A stretch of 26,048 nucleotides of DNA from Pseudomonadota bacterium (GCA_021325365.1 JAJPHF010000042.1:1-26048), one strand, 5' to 3'; positions 1 through 7,695 are shown, counted from the first letter of the stretch. Numbers and translations are program-made. The notes: generated from the letters alone by a model not told the origin.

Positions 1-95
1 CCCGCAACGCCGCCGGCCAGCGGATCGACTGGCGCTTCACCACGGCCGATGCCCGGATCAAGCTCAAGCATCTCTACCCAGCGTTTCAGGTGTGA
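1..95 (+). CDS. IS630-family transposase, C-terminal end only (cut by window edge)
   Basis: The open frame enters from the left edge (codons from base 3) and stops at TGA 93-95. Its last 30 residues include DWRFTTADARIKLKHLYP, which matches the usual C-terminal end of IS630-family DDE transposases, where a (N/D)W-FTT-DARIKLK--YP tail is characteristic. The DDE catalytic residues lie upstream, outside the window, so completeness cannot be judged. The 253 bases after the stop hold no convincing gene. I could not recognise the right terminal inverted repeat of the element, because its left end is not visible for comparison. Confidence 0.7.
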   Translation, partial: RNAAGQRIDWRFTTADARIKLKHLYPAFQV

Positions 96-348
96 CGGAG
101 TACTAGCGGGGTCTGGGGGTCGCGGCCCATATGCTTGGCGGCAGGAGCGGATCGGCCAGCTTCGTAGACCGCGGTATACCGCCTCGCCGCTCGACCCACG
201 AGCGTCCGCTTCAAGGCGGGCCTGAACGCTTACACGCGTTCGACGACAGTCTGTACGACGATGCCGGCCGTCGCTGCAAGTACGCTGCTGGCAATTAGCC
301 TCGCCTGCTCGATGTCCGATCCGAACCAGACCTACGCCTGGGGGCCAT

Positions 349-630
349 ATGCCCAGTCTCGTTCGCCTGGTAACGGAACATGGGTGGATCGTGAAAGAGC
401 TGGCTTGCCCACCTGGTGTTGTGGAGTCCCTGCAACCACCCATCGACGACCCGACATCTATCTGTTGGCGCTTCATCGATTGGTATGGTGACACGTACTT
501 CAACCGCCTGCAGACGAGGCCCTTTATCGCAGAGTTCGATCGTCTTATCTCGGGCAGCCGTGATCCACGGGCATTGGCATTTGCAGAAGAGTTGAAGGCT
601 CTGGCGCGGGAATGCGAAAGCAGCGGCTAG
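349..630 (+). CDS. Small hypothetical protein, apparently cut short by an in-frame TAG before its conserved tail
   Basis: A 93-residue protein of unknown function. The core FIDWYGDTYFNRLQTRPFI, followed by an Asp/Glu/Leu-rich helix (residues about 60-90), resembles a small uncharacterised bacterial family with F-D-YGDT-FN-LQ, a helical part and a C-terminal hydrophobic strand ending in G-D. Here TAG at 628-630 ends the frame, but the same frame continues directly with F-V-V-F-Y-G-D and then TAG at 652-654. That continuation looks like the expected tail. The gene may therefore be a nonsense mutant lacking eight residues, or carry a sequencing error. Third-position GC is lower than in neighbouring genes. 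The family resemblance is from memory, so function is left open. Confidence 0.55.
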   Translation: MPSLVRLVTEHGWIVKELACPPGVVESLQPPIDDPTSICWRFIDWYGDTYFNRLQTRPFIAEFDRLISGSRDPRALAFAEELKALARECESSG

Positions 631-682
631 TTTGTCGTCTTCTATGGCGACTAGATAGCGCCGCGGCTGCAAGAGGGCAAGC

Positions 683-713
683 GAGCGGGCCGGGAATCGC
701 TCCCGGCCCGCTC
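683..713. terminator. GC-rich hairpin between convergent genes
   Basis: A perfect 13-bp inverted repeat (683-695 with 701-713, arm GAGCGGGCCGGGA) has a 5-base loop. It sits between the plus-strand gene ending near 654 and the minus-strand gene ending at 741. No U-tract follows on either strand, so it could be a bidirectional terminator of the GC-rich, U-poor type or simply a stable mRNA end. Confidence 0.5.
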
Positions 714-740
714 TGAGGCCTTGCGCAGCGCCCGCCGGAG

Positions 741-1024
741 CTAGTGGCTGGCGGCGACGAGCGGGTGGCCGTGCTCGGCGGCGCCGCTGTCGAGGCGGCC
801 TGGATGGCCTGGATCAGCGACTGGGCCGAGGCGGCGCTTAGCTCGACGGAGACGCGCGCGCCGGGGCCGGCCGCCTCGTTCACGAAGTCGATGATCAGCG
901 CGTGGTCGAGCGGCGCGCTCGCCGGATGGTCGTAGTACACGTTCGCCTTGGTCAGCTTGATCCAGTCGGCGACGCCCTTGCCGTGGCCGGTCAGGTCCAC
1001 CTTGTTGTTGATGTAGGTACACAT
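741..1024 (-). CDS. DUF6295-like small protein, probably frameshifted near 795
   Basis: The N-terminal part (MCTYINNKVDLTGHGKGV, then ANVYYDHP, then DHALIIDFVNEAAGPGARV and VELS) matches the DUF6295 pattern of about 90-100 residues. Function is unknown. The ATG at 1022-1024 is preceded by an AGGGGG Shine-Dalgarno at good spacing, and the gene lies 10 bp behind the dienelactone hydrolase gene. After Q-A-I-Q-A-A the frame runs on, without family resemblance, to a stop at 545. The neighbouring frame gives a natural end, LDSGAAEHGHPLVAASH, with TAG at 741-743. The span is 284 nt, one short of a multiple of three, which suggests one missing base near 794-799. The corrected product would be about 94 residues. 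Confidence 0.6.
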
Positions 1025-1034
1025 CGGGTGCCCC

Positions 1035-1810
1035 CTACCGGCCGGCGCCCGCGGCGGCCAGGGCCGGCGCGGTCTGCAAGTGCTTCTCGAAGAAGGCAAA
1101 GACCTTCTTCCAGCCGTCGACGGCCTGCTCGGGGCGGTAGCCCGGCCGGTCCCAGGCGAAGAAGCCGTGGCCAGCGCCGTCGTAGCGGTGGAACTCGTAC
1201 TCCTTGCCGTGCCGCTTCAGCACTTCCTCGGTCTTGTTGACCTGCTCGCGGTCGGGGTCTCGTCGTCGTTGCCGAAGATGCCCAGCAGCGGGCAGGCCAT
1301 GTCGGGCGTCATGTCGATCACTGACACCGGCCGCGCCGGCGTGATGTCGGCGGGCGTGGCGATCACGCGGCCGCCCCAGCAGTCCACCGCGGCGTCGAGC
1401 AAGGGGATCTTGCAGGCGAGCATGTACGCCTGGCGCCCGCCCGAGCAGAAGCCGATCACGCCCACCTTGCCGTTGGAGTCGGGCTGCGCGCGCAGGAAGG
1501 CGATGGCGCCCTCCGAGTCGCCCACCACCTGGGCATCGGAAGCGCCGCCCGCCGACCGTGCTGCGGCCGCGAGGTCGTCCCAGCGGCCCGGCCCGTGCCG
1601 CGAGAAGAGGTGCGGGGCGATGGCCGCGTAGCCGTGGTAGGCGATCTTGCGCGTGACTTCCTTGCTCCACTCGTCCCAACCGGGCATGTGGTGCAGCACG
1701 AGCACGCCCGGCACGGGGCCCGCCGTGACCGGGCGGGCGTAGTAGGCCTCGATAATGTCGCCGTTGTGCCCCGGGATGCCGATGGTCTCGGCGATCATCG
1801 CCTCGTACAC
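1035..1810 (-). pseudogene. Dienelactone hydrolase family protein, frameshifted near 1253-1260
   Basis: An alpha/beta-hydrolase of the dienelactone hydrolase family, which opens lactones or esters in aromatic breakdown. The nucleophile Cys lies in GVIGFCSGGRQ, the acid Asp in FGNDDE, and the His in GAGHGFF. The first two are in one frame from the GTG at 1810 (strong GGAGGAGG behind it). The His and the C-terminal helix (DGWKKVFAFFEKHL) are in another frame ending at 1035. The switch falls inside a CGGGGTCTCGTC stretch, where one added base would restore D-D-E-x-P-D-R-E-Q-V. The span is 776 nt, one short of a multiple of three. Uncorrected, the product lacks its catalytic His. Either a genuine frameshift or an assembly indel is possible. 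It forms an operon with the DUF6295 gene. Confidence 0.85.
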
Positions 1811-1925
1811 GATTGCCTCCTCCTCCACGTCCTCGGACCGATCGCCTGTTCGTGTGTCGGGCGCGCGCGGTGTGTGACACGGCGGAGCCAGTAGCCCGCC
1901 CCGCGGTTGAGTGCGACGGCTGGGC

Positions 1926-1946
1926 GGCCGGGGGCGAGCCCCGGCC
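1926..1946. repeat. GC-rich hairpin repeat, copy 1
   Basis: A perfect 8-bp stem (GGCCGGGG at 1926-1933 with CCCCGGCC at 1939-1946) has loop GCGAG. A near-identical hairpin with the same GAG-containing loop and the same GGCGG and CCT flanks lies at 20883-20903. Together they indicate a dispersed intergenic repeat. Confidence 0.6.
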
Positions 1947-2075
1947 CTGGGATGGCTGCCCCCGGGGCGGCGGGCCTGATTGCCGGCTGGCCCTGGCGGA
2001 CTGGCGCGCCGCGCGACCCGAGCGTATAGTGCCGGCATTCTGTCAGGCTGTCAAGGGTCTGGCTCGCGGCTGCGC

Positions 2076-2081
2076 TATAAT
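2076..2081 (+). promoter_or_regulatory. Probable -10 element of the acyl-CoA synthetase gene
   Basis: A perfect TATAAT preceded by GC sits 35 bases before the ATG at 2117, in otherwise very GC-rich DNA. No good -35 hexamer lies at 16-18 bp; the nearest TTGACA-like bases, TGTCAA at 2049, are 21 bp away. Confidence 0.5.
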
Positions 2082-2116
2082 CGCGGCACGCCGGGACGGC
2101 CGGCGGGGGAGGGCCG

Positions 2117-4486
2117 ATGGACGTGCAGGTGGCCGACAGCCGCGCGCGCGAGGGCGGGCGCGACCTCGCGCCGCTGATGCGCCCGCGCAGCGTCGCCGTG
2201 CTCGGCGCGTCGCAGCGCGCGGCGCGGGGCACGCGCGTGGTCGCGAACCTCCAGCGCTTCGCCTTTCCCGGCCCCGTCTATCCGATCAACCCCAAGTACG
2301 ACGAGGTGCGCGGCCTGCGCTGCTACCCCGACCTGCGCGCCACGCCCGAGCCGGCCGACTGCGTGGTCGTCGCCATCCCCGCCGAGCACGTGCCGGCCGC
2401 GCTGGCGGAGGCGGCCGACGCCGGGGTGCGCGCGGCGGTGGTGCTCTCCAGCGGCTTCTCGGAGGTCGGCGCGGCCGGCGAGGCGCGCTACGCGGCCCTG
2501 GAGCGGCTGGCCCACGAGCGCGCCTTCCCGATCTGCGGCCCGAACTGCTACGGCGTCTTCAACATCCACGCCCGCGCGCCGGCCTTCAGCGGCGAGATCC
2601 CCGACCCGCTGCGCCCGGGCGGCGTGGCGCTGATCTCCCAGAGCGGCGGGCTCAGCACCCAGATCGCCATCCCGCTCATGCACGGCCGCGCCATCGGCTT
2701 CAGCTACCTGATCTCCTGCGGCAACCAGGCCGGCACGACCGTCGAGGACTATCTGGAGTACCTCGTCGAGGACGACGCCACGCGGGTCATCGCCGCGTTC
2801 GTCGAAGGCTTCAAGCAGCCCGCGAAGCTGCGACAGGTAGCGGCGCGCGCGGCGGCGCTCGGCAAGCCGCTCATCATGATGAAGGTCGGGCGCTCGGAGA
2901 ACGCGCGCCAGGCCACGCTCGCGCACACCGGCTCGCTGGCTGGCACGCCGGAGATCGTGGACGCGCTGCTCCGCCAGTGCGGCATTGTCCAAGTCCACGG
3001 CCTGAACGAGCTGGTGGAGACGATCGCGCTGTTCGCCAGCGCGCGCGACTACGCCGGCGGCTGGCGGCTGGCCGCGCTCAGCGGCTCGGGCGGCGAGTGC
3101 GGGCTGGTGGCCGACGCCGCGGCGGTCGTCGGGCTGGCGATGCCCTCGCTCTCGCCGGCCTCGGTCGCGCGCCTGCAAGATGCGCTCCCCGCGTTCGCCC
3201 GCCCGCGCAACCCCCTCGACGGCACGGGCGCCGTCTACGAGGACCCGCGCCTCTACCCGCAGATCGTCGACACGCTGCTCGGCGACGACGCCGTGGACGT
3301 CGTCGCCATCCACCTCAACGCCGAGCCGCCCAAGCCCAGCGGCCGCACGCCCTCGCGCGACTTCAGCCGCGTCATCCGCGACGCCGTGCAGGCCGCCGCG
3401 CCGACCCGCCCGCGGCTGGTGGTCGCCTTCGGCAGCATGACGGGCAGCGTGCAGGACGGCGAGGTCGTGCAGACGCTGGCCGAGGCGGGCGTGCCCTACC
3501 TCGACGGCACGGAGCTAGCCATGCGCGCGCTCGCCCACCTGCGGGCGTACCGCGCGTTCGTGGCGAGGTCCGCGCCCCCCCAGCCCCCCAGTCCTGAGGG
3601 GAGAGGAGAGCAGGTTGGGGGGACACCCCCCACGCCCCCCGGCAGGGTGTGGCGCGGAATACTGCGAGCGCCACTGCCCCTGCACCCCCGGGGAGAGGCG
3701 AACGGGGAAGCCCCCGGCAGGGGAGCACCCCTGCACCCCCGGGGAGGAGACGGGGAGCAGCCCGCCGGCGAGAGAGCGCCCCGGCTCTCCCGGCGTGCGC
3801 CTCCCCTCGATCCTGAGGGGGCCATCTCCGGCGTACTGGGCACGGCCGAGGCGATGCGGTGGCTGGAGGCGGGCGGTATCCCGCTGGTGCCCACGCGCTT
3901 CGCCGCCGACGCCGCGGGCGCGGTGGCCGCGGCCGACGCGCTGGGCTACCCGGTCGTGCTCAAGATCGAGTCGCCCGACGTGGCGCACAAGAGCGACGTG
4001 GGGGGCGTGCGCGTGGGCTGCGCCGACGCGGCCGCCGTGCGCGCGGCCTACGCCGAGATGATGGCCGAGGTTGCCAGGCGCCTGCCGGGGGCACGGCTGG
4101 CCGGCGTGGCGGTGCAGCCGCTGGTGGCCGACGGGGTCGAGGTGATCCTCGGCGTCAAGGTCGATCCGCTGTTTGGCCCGGCGGTGGTGCTCGGGCTGGG
4201 CGGCGTGCTCGTGGAGGTGCTGCACGACGTGGCGCTGCGCCTGCCGCCGTTCGGGCTGGACGACGCGCGGGCGATGATCGCGGAGCTGCGCGGCACCGCC
4301 GTGCTCAGCGGCGTGCGCGGCCGGCCGCCCGCCGACGTGGCGGCGCTGGCCGACACGCTCGTGCGGCTGGGCGCGCTGGCGCTGGCCCACGCCGACCGCC
4401 TCGCGGCGCTCGACCTCAACCCGGTACTGGTGCGGCCCGCGGGCCATGGCGTCGTGGCGGTGGACTGGCTCGTGGAGATGCGCTGA
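2117..4486 (+). CDS. Fused ADP-forming acyl-CoA synthetase (acetate-CoA ligase type) with an unusual linker insertion
   Basis: Converts a carboxylic acid, CoA and ATP to acyl-CoA, ADP and phosphate, or runs in reverse. At 789 residues it carries an alpha part (CoA-binding fold, residues about 18-150, then two succinyl-CoA-ligase-like domains to about 484) and a beta part (ATP-grasp, about 570-789). The phospho-accepting His is H270 in LAHTGSLAG. Nucleotide-binding signatures in the beta part include GYPVVLKIESPDVAHKSDVG. Fused family members are usually near 700 residues. The excess is an arginine/proline/glycine-rich stretch at residues about 485-568 that looks like repeat DNA captured in frame. 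The ATG at 2117 follows GGGGGAGGG. The next gene starts 12 bp downstream, so the two are probably cotranscribed. The substrate cannot be read from the sequence; the enoyl-CoA hydratase neighbour suggests a medium-chain or cyclic acid. Confidence 0.88.
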   Translation: MDVQVADSRAREGGRDLAPLMRPRSVAVLGASQRAARGTRVVANLQRFAFPGPVYPINPKYDEVRGLRCYPDLRATPEPADCVVVAIPAEHVPAALAEAADAGVRAAVVLSSGFSEVGAAGEARYAALERLAHERAFPICGPNCYGVFNIHARAPAFSGEIPDPLRPGGVALISQSGGLSTQIAIPLMHGRAIGFSYLISCGNQAGTTVEDYLEYLVEDDATRVIAAFVEGFKQPAKLRQVAARAAALGKPLIMMKVGRSENARQATLAHTGSLAGTPEIVDALLRQCGIVQVHGLNELVETIALFASARDYAGGWRLAALSGSGGECGLVADAAAVVGLAMPSLSPASVARLQDALPAFARPRNPLDGTGAVYEDPRLYPQIVDTLLGDDAVDVVAIHLNAEPPKPSGRTPSRDFSRVIRDAVQAAAPTRPRLVVAFGSMTGSVQDGEVVQTLAEAGVPYLDGTELAMRALAHLRAYRAFVARSAPPQPPSPEGRGEQVGGTPPTPPGRVWRGILRAPLPLHPRGEANGEAPGRGAPLHPRGGDGEQPAGERAPRLSRRAPPLDPEGAISGVLGTAEAMRWLEAGGIPLVPTRFAADAAGAVAAADALGYPVVLKIESPDVAHKSDVGGVRVGCADAAAVRAAYAEMMAEVARRLPGARLAGVAVQPLVADGVEVILGVKVDPLFGPAVVLGLGGVLVEVLHDVALRLPPFGLDDARAMIAELRGTAVLSGVRGRPPADVAALADTLVRLGALALAHADRLAALDLNPVLVRPAGHGVVAVDWLVEMR
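3569..3820 (+). repeat. C/G-run repeat DNA inserted in frame within the acyl-CoA synthetase linker
   Basis: About 250 bp packed with runs of C and G and stems such as CCCCTGCACCCCCGGGG. It resembles the intergenic GC-rich palindromes of this genome rather than coding DNA, yet it contains no stop codon in the gene's frame. It falls exactly between the alpha and beta parts of the enzyme. CCTGAGGGG recurs near both ends (about 3592 and 3813). Confidence 0.7.
3677..3778 (+). repeat. Tandem 51-bp repeat, two copies
   Basis: CCCCTGCACCCCCGGGGAG starts at 3677 and again at 3728, exactly 51 bp (17 codons) apart, and the rest of each unit is diverged. The translated units are PLHPRGEANGEAPGRGA and PLHPRGGDGEQPAGERA. 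The 17-residue period keeps the reading frame. Confidence 0.75.
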
Positions 4487-4498
4487 GGGAGGAAGTCG

Positions 4499-5323
4499 AT
4501 GGCGTACGAGACGCTCCTGTACGACACGGCCGAGCGCGTGGCGACGATCACGCTGAACCGGCCCGAGAAGATGAACGCGCTGAACCGCCAGCTGTGGGCG
4601 GAGCTAACGGACGCGCTGCGCACGGCCGACGCCGACCGCGAGGTGCGCGCCGTGGTGCTGGCGGCGAACGGCCGCGCCTTCTGCGCCGGCGCCGACATGT
4701 CGCACAACGTCGGCCCCAACGCGGTCGAGCGCGGCGTGTTCGAGTGGTTCGAGCGCGAGCAGGAGGGCGAGCAGGTCCACCGCCTGTTCCGCGACATGAC
4801 GAAGCCGATCATCGCCGCGGTGCAGGGCTACGCGCTGGCCTGGGGGCTGGAAGTCGTCTGCATGTGCGACTTCATCTTCGCCTCCGACCAGGCGAAGTTC
4901 GGCGCCCCCGAGATTCGCCACGGCTCGACGATCAACACGCTGCTGCCGTGGCTCGTCGGCATCCAGAACGCGCGCTACCTGCTCTTTAGCGGCGACGTCA
5001 TCGACGCCCAGGAGGCCTACCGCATCGGGCTGGCCTTCCGCCTGGTGCCCCACGACCAGCTCGCCGCCGAGGTGCAGAAGTTCGCGCGCCGGCTGGCGAT
5101 GATCCCGCCTGCCGCCCTGCGCCTGAACAAGCGGCAGCTCGACGGCATGCAGGACATGGCGGGCATGCACAACGCGCTGCGCTACGGCGCGCTGGCCGGC
5201 GCCATCTGCCACGCCATGCAGGAGTTCGCCGAGACGCCCGACGGCCGCAACCTCGGGGAGATCCGCCGCACCGAGGGCATGAAGGCCTTCCTCGAGGCCC
5301 GCGACGCGCCTTACCGCGAGTAG
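4499..5323 (+). CDS. Enoyl-CoA hydratase/isomerase family protein
   Basis: A crotonase-fold protein of 274 residues, the usual length, acting on acyl-CoA thioesters. The N-terminal ITLNRPEKMNAL and the oxyanion-hole segment AFCAGADM (residues 60-67) are typical. Both catalytic acids of true hydratases are present: E118 (equivalent to rat Glu144) and E138 in FGAPEIRHG (equivalent to Glu164). The second oxyanion segment is unusual: YALAWGLEVV replaces the customary GYALGGGxEL, which puts Ala114-Trp115 where two glycines normally stand. It is 12 bp behind the acyl-CoA synthetase and has a GGGAGGAAG ribosome site, so the two probably act in sequence: activation, then hydration or isomerisation. 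The exact substrate is unknown. Confidence 0.88.
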   Translation: MAYETLLYDTAERVATITLNRPEKMNALNRQLWAELTDALRTADADREVRAVVLAANGRAFCAGADMSHNVGPNAVERGVFEWFEREQEGEQVHRLFRDMTKPIIAAVQGYALAWGLEVVCMCDFIFASDQAKFGAPEIRHGSTINTLLPWLVGIQNARYLLFSGDVIDAQEAYRIGLAFRLVPHDQLAAEVQKFARRLAMIPPAALRLNKRQLDGMQDMAGMHNALRYGALAGAICHAMQEFAETPDGRNLGEIRRTEGMKAFLEARDAPYRE

Positions 5324-5437
5324 GCTGGCAGACGTCAGGAAGCGGACGGTGCCGAGCGGGCGATGGGTGCGCCGATGTCGAGGATATTGCGTCGAGCCAT
5401 GGCAGCGCGGCGCCTGGAGCGCCTGAGGGTCGGGGCC

Positions 5438-5443
5438 TACACT
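5438..5443 (+). promoter_or_regulatory. Possible -10 element of binding-protein gene 1
   Basis: TACACT with TGGAGC 17 bp upstream (5415-5420). It would give a leader of about a dozen bases before the ATG at 5462. It is a weak match and is supported mainly by similar elements before neighbouring genes. Confidence 0.3.
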
Positions 5444-5461
5444 GCGGCCCGGGGTGCAGCG

Positions 5462-6535
5462 ATGAACCGCGCGCTGAGCCGGCTGATCGTCGGCTGTCTG
5501 CTGCTGGGCGCCTGCGCGGCGCCGGCCGCAGCGCCGAGCGCGAGCGCGCCGGCGCCGCCGCGCGCCGAGGCCGCCGGGAGCGTCCCCGCCGCGCCGGCGG
5601 CCCCGGCCCCGCCCGCGGCGCCGGAGCCGGCCAAGGAGATCGTCACCAGCATCTCCATTAGCGCCGCCCCGTTGTACATCGCCCGCGACCTCGGCTACTG
5701 GGCCGAGGAGGGCATCGACGCCGATCTGCTGCTCGTGCCGGGCGCGGCGACGCCGGCCCAGGCGTTGGTGGCCGGCGAGGCGCAGTTCGTCGCCGGCGCG
5801 GGCGCGACGGCGGTCCCCTCGGCGCTGGAGGGCGCCGGGCTGGTCATCGTCGCGGTGCAGACCAACACCTTCCCGAACACCATCATGGCGCCGAAGCTGG
5901 AGCGCCTCGAGGACTTGCGCGGCAAGCGGCTCGGCATCACGCGGCGCGGCGCGGCCAGCGACTTCGCCGCCCGCTTCGCCCTGCGCCGCTTTGGCCTGGA
6001 GCCCGACGCCGACGTGGCGATCGTGCCGCTGAACGACGGCCCCGCCACGCTTGCCGGCATGGAGGCGGACGCGGTGGACGCGGGCGTGCTCAGCGACTTC
6101 GAGATCGCCACGGCGGGCCGCCTGGGCTACCACGTGCTCGTGGACGTGAGCCAGCTCGGCGTCGAGTACGCGCAGACCGGCCAGGTGACCACCACGCGGA
6201 TCGTGCAGGAGCGCCCCGACTATGTGCGCCGCTTCCTGCGGGGCTGGTCGCGCGGGCTGGCCCACCTGATCACCGACCCGGCGGATAGTCTGGCCATCGC
6301 GGCGAAGTACCTGAAGTCGGACGATCCCGAGCTGCTGGAGGCCGGCTACCGCACGCTGCTGCCGTCGCTCCAGCGCGTGCCTTACCCGCGCCCGGGCGGC
6401 ATCCAGACGGTGCTCGACACGCTGGTCAGCACGAACCCGCGCGCCGCGACCGCGAAGCCCGAGGAGTTCATGGACGACCGCTTCATCCGCGAGCTGGACG
6501 AGAGCGGCTTCTATAAGGCGCTCTACGGCTCGTGA
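5462..6535 (+). CDS. NMT1/THI5-like ABC substrate-binding lipoprotein 1
   Basis: A 357-residue periplasmic-type solute-binding protein of the NMT1/SsuA superfamily, which captures small organic ligands for ABC importers. The chosen ATG gives a clean lipoprotein signal, RLIVGCLLLGAC with lipid-anchored Cys18, followed by an Ala/Pro linker to about residue 58. Longer in-frame starts at 5363 and 5375 would bury the signal. The body has family hallmarks: SAAPLYIARDLGYWAEEGID near the N-terminus, then A-G-A-Q-F-V and DLRGKRLGITRRG. No permease or ATPase gene lies nearby, so its transporter partner, if any, is encoded elsewhere. It shares strand and context with the acyl-CoA synthetase, hydratase, a second binding protein and an LLM oxidoreductase. 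Confidence 0.85.
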   Translation: MNRALSRLIVGCLLLGACAAPAAAPSASAPAPPRAEAAGSVPAAPAAPAPPAAPEPAKEIVTSISISAAPLYIARDLGYWAEEGIDADLLLVPGAATPAQALVAGEAQFVAGAGATAVPSALEGAGLVIVAVQTNTFPNTIMAPKLERLEDLRGKRLGITRRGAASDFAARFALRRFGLEPDADVAIVPLNDGPATLAGMEADAVDAGVLSDFEIATAGRLGYHVLVDVSQLGVEYAQTGQVTTTRIVQERPDYVRRFLRGWSRGLAHLITDPADSLAIAAKYLKSDDPELLEAGYRTLLPSLQRVPYPRPGGIQTVLDTLVSTNPRAATAKPEEFMDDRFIRELDESGFYKALYGS

Positions 6536-6560
6536 CGCGCGGCCGGCACCCACGCCACGC

Positions 6561-6566
6561 TATCAT
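6561..6566 (+). promoter_or_regulatory. Possible -10 element of binding-protein gene 2
   Basis: TATCAT lies only 13 bases before the ATG at 6580, with GGGGAG between them. If used, the transcript leader would be extremely short. Readthrough from upstream genes is equally likely. Confidence 0.25.
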
Positions 6567-6579
6567 CGGGGAGTAGACC

Positions 6580-7686
6580 ATGCACCGAATACCCCTCGGG
6601 CGACTGCTGCTGGCGTTCGGCCTCACGCTGCTGTTCGCGGCCGGGGCGTGCGCGCCGAACGCGGCGCCCGCGGCCACTGGCTCGGCATCCGGCGCCAGCG
6701 GTTCCGCGGCTGCCGCTGCTCCAGGCACGGCAACCGCCCCGGCGCCCGCCGCGGCCGCGCCGCCGCTCCAGCGCGTCAAGATGAGCTACGTGAACGCGCT
6801 CGACAACGCGCCGCTGTTCGTGGGGATCGACCGCGGCTACTGGCAGGAGCAGGGCGTCGCGCTGGACACCGAGGCGCTGCAATCGGCCGCCGACGCGATC
6901 GCCTTCCTGGCGAACGGCCAGCTCGACGCGGCGATGGGCTCGATCGCCGTGCCGCTCTACAACGCCGTCAACCAGGGCATGGACGTGCGCATCATCGCGC
7001 CGGTCGCCTACGCGCGCCCCGTGCCGGTGTTCGTCCGTAAGGACCTCTACGACAGCGGCGCGGTGCGGACGGTTGCCGACCTGCGGGGGCGGCGGGTGTT
7101 CAGCGTCGCGCCCGGCTCGGGCGCGAACTACGCGCGCATCAAGTGGCAGGAGAATGCCGGCCTGCGCAACGAGGACGTGGACCTCGTCAACATGCCGCTG
7201 CCCGACGCGCCGCTGGCGATGATGAACGGCCAGCTCGACGGCGGCACCTTCTCCGACCCCTGGGCCACGCGCATCCTGCGGGACGGCTCGGCCGTGCCGC
7301 TCGACCCCGGCCCGATGGGCGACCGCTTCTCGATCGTCATCATGGCCGGCACGCGCCTGCGCCGCGACGACGTGGCGCTGGGCCGCCGCTACATGCTGGC
7401 CTTCCTGCGCGCGATCCGCGACGTGCAGACCGACGAGCAGCTCAAGAGCGACGCCACGGTGGAGACGTTCGCGCGCTGGACCGGCAACTCGCCCGACCTG
7501 GTGCGCTCCCTCCAATTCATGCCGCGCTTCGACCCCAACCTGACCTTCGACGTCGAGAGCTTGCTCGACCAGCAGCGCGTCCACATCGCCTCGCACGCCA
7601 CCACCTACACCGATCCTCTCCCCGCCGACCGCCTGATCGACACGTCGCTCGCCGACTACGCGCTCCAGCAGCTGGGGCGGCAGTAG
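6580..7686 (+). CDS. NMT1/THI5-like ABC substrate-binding lipoprotein 2
   Basis: A 368-residue solute-binding lipoprotein. The signal LLLAFGLTLLFAAGAC gives lipid-anchored Cys24, followed by an Ala/Pro/Gly linker to about residue 62. The body has NALDNAPLFVGIDRGYWQEQG, then ANGQLDAAMGSIAVPLYNAV and the hinge region VRKDLYDSGAVRTVADLRG. It is clearly paralogous to the protein at 15302, sharing VRKDL-DSGAVR--DL-GRRV and the C-terminal A-D-Y-A-x-x-Q-L-G ending. A GGGGAG ribosome site precedes the ATG. It has no cognate permease or ATPase in the window. The following LLM oxidoreductase starts 48 bp downstream and may process the imported ligand. Confidence 0.85.
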   Translation: MHRIPLGRLLLAFGLTLLFAAGACAPNAAPAATGSASGASGSAAAAAPGTATAPAPAAAAPPLQRVKMSYVNALDNAPLFVGIDRGYWQEQGVALDTEALQSAADAIAFLANGQLDAAMGSIAVPLYNAVNQGMDVRIIAPVAYARPVPVFVRKDLYDSGAVRTVADLRGRRVFSVAPGSGANYARIKWQENAGLRNEDVDLVNMPLPDAPLAMMNGQLDGGTFSDPWATRILRDGSAVPLDPGPMGDRFSIVIMAGTRLRRDDVALGRRYMLAFLRAIRDVQTDEQLKSDATVETFARWTGNSPDLVRSLQFMPRFDPNLTFDVESLLDQQRVHIASHATTYTDPLPADRLIDTSLADYALQQLGRQ

Positions 7687-7695
7687 GGCGCGCGG

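Larger units (their letters stand above)
1811..2116. other. Divergent intergenic region
   Basis: This 306-bp region separates the minus-strand hydrolase operon from the plus-strand acyl-CoA synthetase. It holds a GC-rich hairpin repeat (1926-1946) and a good -10 element for the plus strand (2076-2081). I see no gene in it. Confidence 0.6.

Noticed and set aside
261..491. 76-codon plus-strand open frame after the transposase tail
   Set aside because: Overlaps the better supported gene at 349 in another frame and shows no family resemblance.
1813..3597. 594-codon plus-strand open frame overlapping the acyl-CoA synthetase
   Set aside because: Arg-rich product in an alternate frame of a clear enzyme gene.
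5363..5461. Upstream in-frame start for binding protein 1
   Set aside because: Would add 33 Arg/Ala-rich residues ahead of a clean lipoprotein signal; the ATG at 5462 has a plausible ribosome site.
4604..6553. 649-codon open frame on the minus strand opposite the hydratase and binding-protein genes
   Set aside because: Rich in Arg/Ala/Gly/His without any recognisable domain, and lies wholly antisense to well-supported genes. Typical of very GC-rich DNA.
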